Source: Desulfobacterales bacterium
Lineage (GTDB): Bacteria > Desulfobacterota > Desulfobacteria > Desulfobacterales > Desulfosalsimonadaceae
Direction: 5' to 3'
Assembly (NCBI GenBank): GCA_025453995.1
Contig: JALOPH010000008.1
Location: 1-37,570, forward strand
DNA length: 37,570 nt
Shown here one piece after another: positions 35,153 through 37,570 of the stretch. The position numbers and the translations under genes were made by a program. Each line of letters opens with the position of its first letter. The stretch's first letter is position 1. Below the pieces are notes generated by a model, which saw only the letters and a program-made list of their open reading frames with translations, had not been told where the DNA came from and did no database searches.

Positions 35153-35992
35153 ATGCAAGCCTATGTCCAAAAGGTTCAAGCAGCAGCGGATTTTTTAAGA
35201 AAATATGCGGAAAAAGATCCGAAGATCGGCATTATCACCGGCACCGGGTTGGGGGAGAGCCTTGCGTCCCTTCAGGAGGAGGCATCCTTCAATTATAAGG
35301 AAATTCCGAACTTTCCGGAGTCAACCGTGCAGAGCCATGACGGCAGGTGTGTCATCGGCGCCATCCGGGGGTGCCCGGTGGCGGCCATGCAGGGCCGGCT
35401 TCACCTGTATGAGGGATATTCACCCCTTGAAGTCTCATTTCCGGTAAGGGTGATGCAGGAGATGGGCGTTGTATACCTGATCGTGACCAATGCCGCCGGC
35501 GGGTTGAATCTTGAATTTGAAAAAGGCGATATCATGGTCATCGCCGACCACATTAATCTCACGGGCGAAAATCCGCTGGCGGGAAGAAATGAAGAAAAAT
35601 GGGGCGAGCGGTTTCCGGATATGACGGCTGTGTATGACCGGCAGCTTGCAGGACTTGCCAGAAAAGCCGCCCAATCGCACCATATTCTATTACAGAAAGG
35701 AATTTATGCGGGATTGAAAGGCCCGTCCATGGAAACGCCTTCTGAAACCAGATATCTCAGGCGGATCGGGGCCGACGCCGTGGGTTTTTCCACAGTCATG
35801 GAAGTGATCGCCGCCGTTCATGGGGGGATGCGGGTCCTTGGCCTGTCCACGATCACCAATATCAATGATCCGGATCAGCCGGCCGTTCATACGGTGGACG
35901 CCATCATTGATGTGGCCCGCCAAACGGCGCCGAAGCTTTCTTTAATCATTGAAACCATCATCGGAAATTTGATCCATGACTCAAATTTTTGA
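35153..35992 (+). CDS. purine nucleoside phosphorylase (PNP/MTAP family)
   Basis: 279 residues. Phosphate-binding GTGLGES, MQGRLHLYEGYS, TNAAGGLN, LKGPSMETPSE (family: GPSFETPAE) and ADAVGFSTVMEVIAA with the purine-contact region are present. The enzyme splits purine nucleosides with phosphate. The family includes 5'-methylthioadenosine and futalosine-type phosphorylases; the purine-contact stretch NINDPDQPA differs from the common NMAAG form, so the base preference is open. The stop overlaps the amidohydrolase gene by 17 bases, suggesting one pathway. Confidence 0.92.
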   Translation: MQAYVQKVQAAADFLRKYAEKDPKIGIITGTGLGESLASLQEEASFNYKEIPNFPESTVQSHDGRCVIGAIRGCPVAAMQGRLHLYEGYSPLEVSFPVRVMQEMGVVYLIVTNAAGGLNLEFEKGDIMVIADHINLTGENPLAGRNEEKWGERFPDMTAVYDRQLAGLARKAAQSHHILLQKGIYAGLKGPSMETPSETRYLRRIGADAVGFSTVMEVIAAVHGGMRVLGLSTITNINDPDQPAVHTVDAIIDVARQTAPKLSLIIETIIGNLIHDSNF

Positions 35993-37295
35993 TATCCTGG
36001 TTTTTAACGGAACTGTTCTGACCATGGATGACCGGGGGCGGATCATTGAAAACGGTGCGTTGGCAATCGATGGCGATGCCATAGCCGATATCGGGCCGTT
36101 GGAAAAGTTTTCAAATTGCAAAACCGACAAGATTATTGACGCCCGGGGAGGCATTATCATGCCCGGATTGATCAATACCCACACCCATGCGTCCATGACA
36201 TGTTTCCGGGGACTGGCCGACGATCTGGACCTGATGACCTGGCTCAAGGATTATATTTTTCCTGCAGAATCAAGATTGACCTATGACAAGGTGCATGCCG
36301 GGGCATTGCTGGCATGCGCGGAAATGATCCTCTCCGGCACCACCTGTTTTTCTGATATGTATCTGTTTGAGGATGCGGTCGCCCAAGCCGCAAGCCTGGC
36401 AGGGGTGCGCGCGGTGGTGGGGGAGGTGCTTTATGATTTTCCCTCTCCCAACTACGGCTCCATTGACAAGGGATTTGAATATACCCAATACCTGATCGAT
36501 AAATGGAAAGGACACCCCATTGTCCGCATTGCAGTGGAGCCTCATTCGCCCTATCTGTGCGCACCGACATTGCTTGAAAAATCAGCTGAAATTTCATATA
36601 GATATAATATTCCATTGATTGTTCACCTGGCGGAAACAGAATCCGAGGTGGCCCAGCTTCAAAGCCGGTACGGAAAAACACCCGTTGCGCATCTGGCCGA
36701 TATCGGAGTGCTGTCTTCCAGGTTGGTGGCGTGTCACTGTGTGGCTCTCAATGATGAGGATATCGGCATGTTAAAAGACCATGATGTCAAGGTCTCCCAT
36801 AATCCGGAAAGCAACATGAAGCTGGCATCCGGCATTGCGCCGGTTCCAAAGCTCCTGGATGCGGGGGTCTGTGTCGGACTCGGCACGGATGGTCCGACCA
36901 GCAACAACAATCTGGACATGTTTTTGGAAATGGATATTGCCGCCAAAATTCACAAGGTCAACGGCCTGGACCCGACGGTGATGAACGCCCAAACGGTTCT
37001 GCAGATGGCAACCCGTCAGGCGGCCCGGGTGCTCGGATTGGAGAAGATCGCCGGGTCCCTTGAACCGGGAAAAAAAGCCGATGTAATTGTCATCGACACC
37101 CGTAAACCCCATCTGACGCCCATGTACAATATATGTTCGCATCTGGTATACTCTGCCTGCGGAAATGATGTGGCCGCATCCATAATCAACGGGCGGGTGG
37201 TGATGGAGGATCGAAAGCTGCTGACGCTGGATGTTGAAAAAATTATGGCGGATGTAAACCGGATTGCAGATGAAATCAAAAACCACAGAGGTTAA
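35976..37295 (+). CDS. 5'-methylthioadenosine/S-adenosylhomocysteine (or aminofutalosine) deaminase
   Basis: 439-residue amidohydrolase. Metal ligands are visible as THTHAS (His69, His71), the HLAETESE and CHCVAL segments and the TDGPTSNNNLDMF block with the metal-binding Asp. It deaminates the adenine ring of MTA, SAH, adenosine or 6-amino-6-deoxyfutalosine. The overlapping nucleoside phosphorylase upstream fits an inosine-type product handed on for cleavage. With the UbiA/UbiX genes nearby, the MqnX role is plausible. It is full length; the ATG lies within the end of the phosphorylase gene. Confidence 0.92.
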   Translation: MTQIFDILVFNGTVLTMDDRGRIIENGALAIDGDAIADIGPLEKFSNCKTDKIIDARGGIIMPGLINTHTHASMTCFRGLADDLDLMTWLKDYIFPAESRLTYDKVHAGALLACAEMILSGTTCFSDMYLFEDAVAQAASLAGVRAVVGEVLYDFPSPNYGSIDKGFEYTQYLIDKWKGHPIVRIAVEPHSPYLCAPTLLEKSAEISYRYNIPLIVHLAETESEVAQLQSRYGKTPVAHLADIGVLSSRLVACHCVALNDEDIGMLKDHDVKVSHNPESNMKLASGIAPVPKLLDAGVCVGLGTDGPTSNNNLDMFLEMDIAAKIHKVNGLDPTVMNAQTVLQMATRQAARVLGLEKIAGSLEPGKKADVIVIDTRKPHLTPMYNICSHLVYSACGNDVAASIINGRVVMEDRKLLTLDVEKIMADVNRIADEIKNHRG

Positions 37296-37299
37296 GTGA

Positions 37300-37570
37300 A
37301 TGCACCAAACGCTGACGGCATCGATAAAATTCAATGGTAAGAGAAAATGTAATTTGAAAAGGGTACGTTTGTTTTTCATATGGATAAGTGTGCTATATTT
37401 TTCGGCGTTCTTTGCACAGCCATCCGGCGCTGGGGATTTGCTGCCCGTTGAAACCCTTGAAGGAGTTGCCTCAAACACTGAAATCCATGACATTGAAACA
37501 TTTGATCAGTTTGAAGAGTTTGAGGAAGCGCCGGCGGACAATGGGTTCGATCCCCTGGAGCCGTATAACC
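37300..37570 (+). CDS. MlaA/VacJ family lipid-asymmetry protein, 5' part
   Basis: The reading frame starts at ATG 37300, five bases after the deaminase stop, with AGAGG eight bases upstream, and runs off the window after 90 codons. An N-terminal hydrophobic stretch (about residues 23-42, FFIWISVLYFSAFFAQ) is a signal or lipoprotein anchor; an acidic linker follows, and the last visible residues GFDPLEPYN are the start of the MlaA domain (usual motif FDPLEPFNR). MlaA removes phospholipid from the outer leaflet of the outer membrane. The main domain lies beyond the window. Confidence 0.85.
   Translation, partial: MHQTLTASIKFNGKRKCNLKRVRLFFIWISVLYFSAFFAQPSGAGDLLPVETLEGVASNTEIHDIETFDQFEEFEEAPADNGFDPLEPYN

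Overview
The window looks like a chromosomal segment of a Gram-negative, anaerobic bacterium of the Desulfobacterota type (former Deltaproteobacteria, Desulfobacterales-like). This is inferred from gene content: an outer-membrane lipid machinery (LpxL-type acyltransferase, MlaA start, LptM-like lipoprotein), RseC, a Na+-pumping decarboxylase beta/gamma pair, AmrS-type and KamA-type radical SAM enzymes, UbiA/UbiX-type menaquinone genes next to purine-salvage genes, an IPTL-CTERM-like surface lipoprotein and Cys-rich Fe-S proteins. Genes are dense, mostly on the + strand, with many ATGA or 1-base overlaps. No prophage, CRISPR array or intact insertion sequence was seen; the accessory DNA is small dispersed repeats and one four-helix-bundle (IVS-type) gene.

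Layout. 1-276: repeat-bearing spacer. 277-2107: UDG-like protein with altered motifs, Rho_N-domain protein, HAD phosphatase. 2100-4994: xerC-hslV-hslU. 5001-5466: TACTCG repeat tract plus a four-helix-bundle gene wedged between hslU and the arginine cluster. 5456-11316: argB-argD-argF-argG-argH; ArgB has an in-frame gap of about 27 residues at its substrate site. 11495-13737: LptM-like lipoprotein, folK, transaldolase, pgsA. 13839-16284: Fe-S protein, tRNA-Gly(GCC), tRNA-Cys(GCA), TPR protein and a terminator. 16333-21036: a signalling island: a KaiC-like/XRE/cupin fusion facing a minus-strand operon of CheY-like receiver, 59-aa protein, degenerate GspE-like ATPase and REC-histidine kinase. 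21156-27642: htpG, rhomboid protease, HD hydrolase, AI-2E-family permease and oadG/oadB. 27803-32178: methyltransferase, then the tightly packed amrS-ubiA(mqnP)-ubiX-kamA run. 32381-34993: IPTL-CTERM-like lipoprotein with a second exported part, acyltransferase, rseC. 35153-37570: purine nucleoside phosphorylase, MTA/SAH deaminase and the 5' end of an MlaA/VacJ gene.

How the genes fit together: argB-H covers arginine synthesis from N-acetylglutamate to arginine, apart from ArgC and the acetyl-group step. HslVU forms the ATP-dependent protease. The UbiA/UbiX pair plus nucleoside phosphorylase/deaminase fit a futalosine-type menaquinone and SAM-nucleoside salvage economy. The parts most likely to hold undescribed biology are the minus-strand signalling operon built on a GspE-like protein without its catalytic acidic residue, the KaiC-like/XRE/cupin fusion without a P-loop, the ArgB gap, and the lipoprotein with an internal IPTL-CTERM-like signal.
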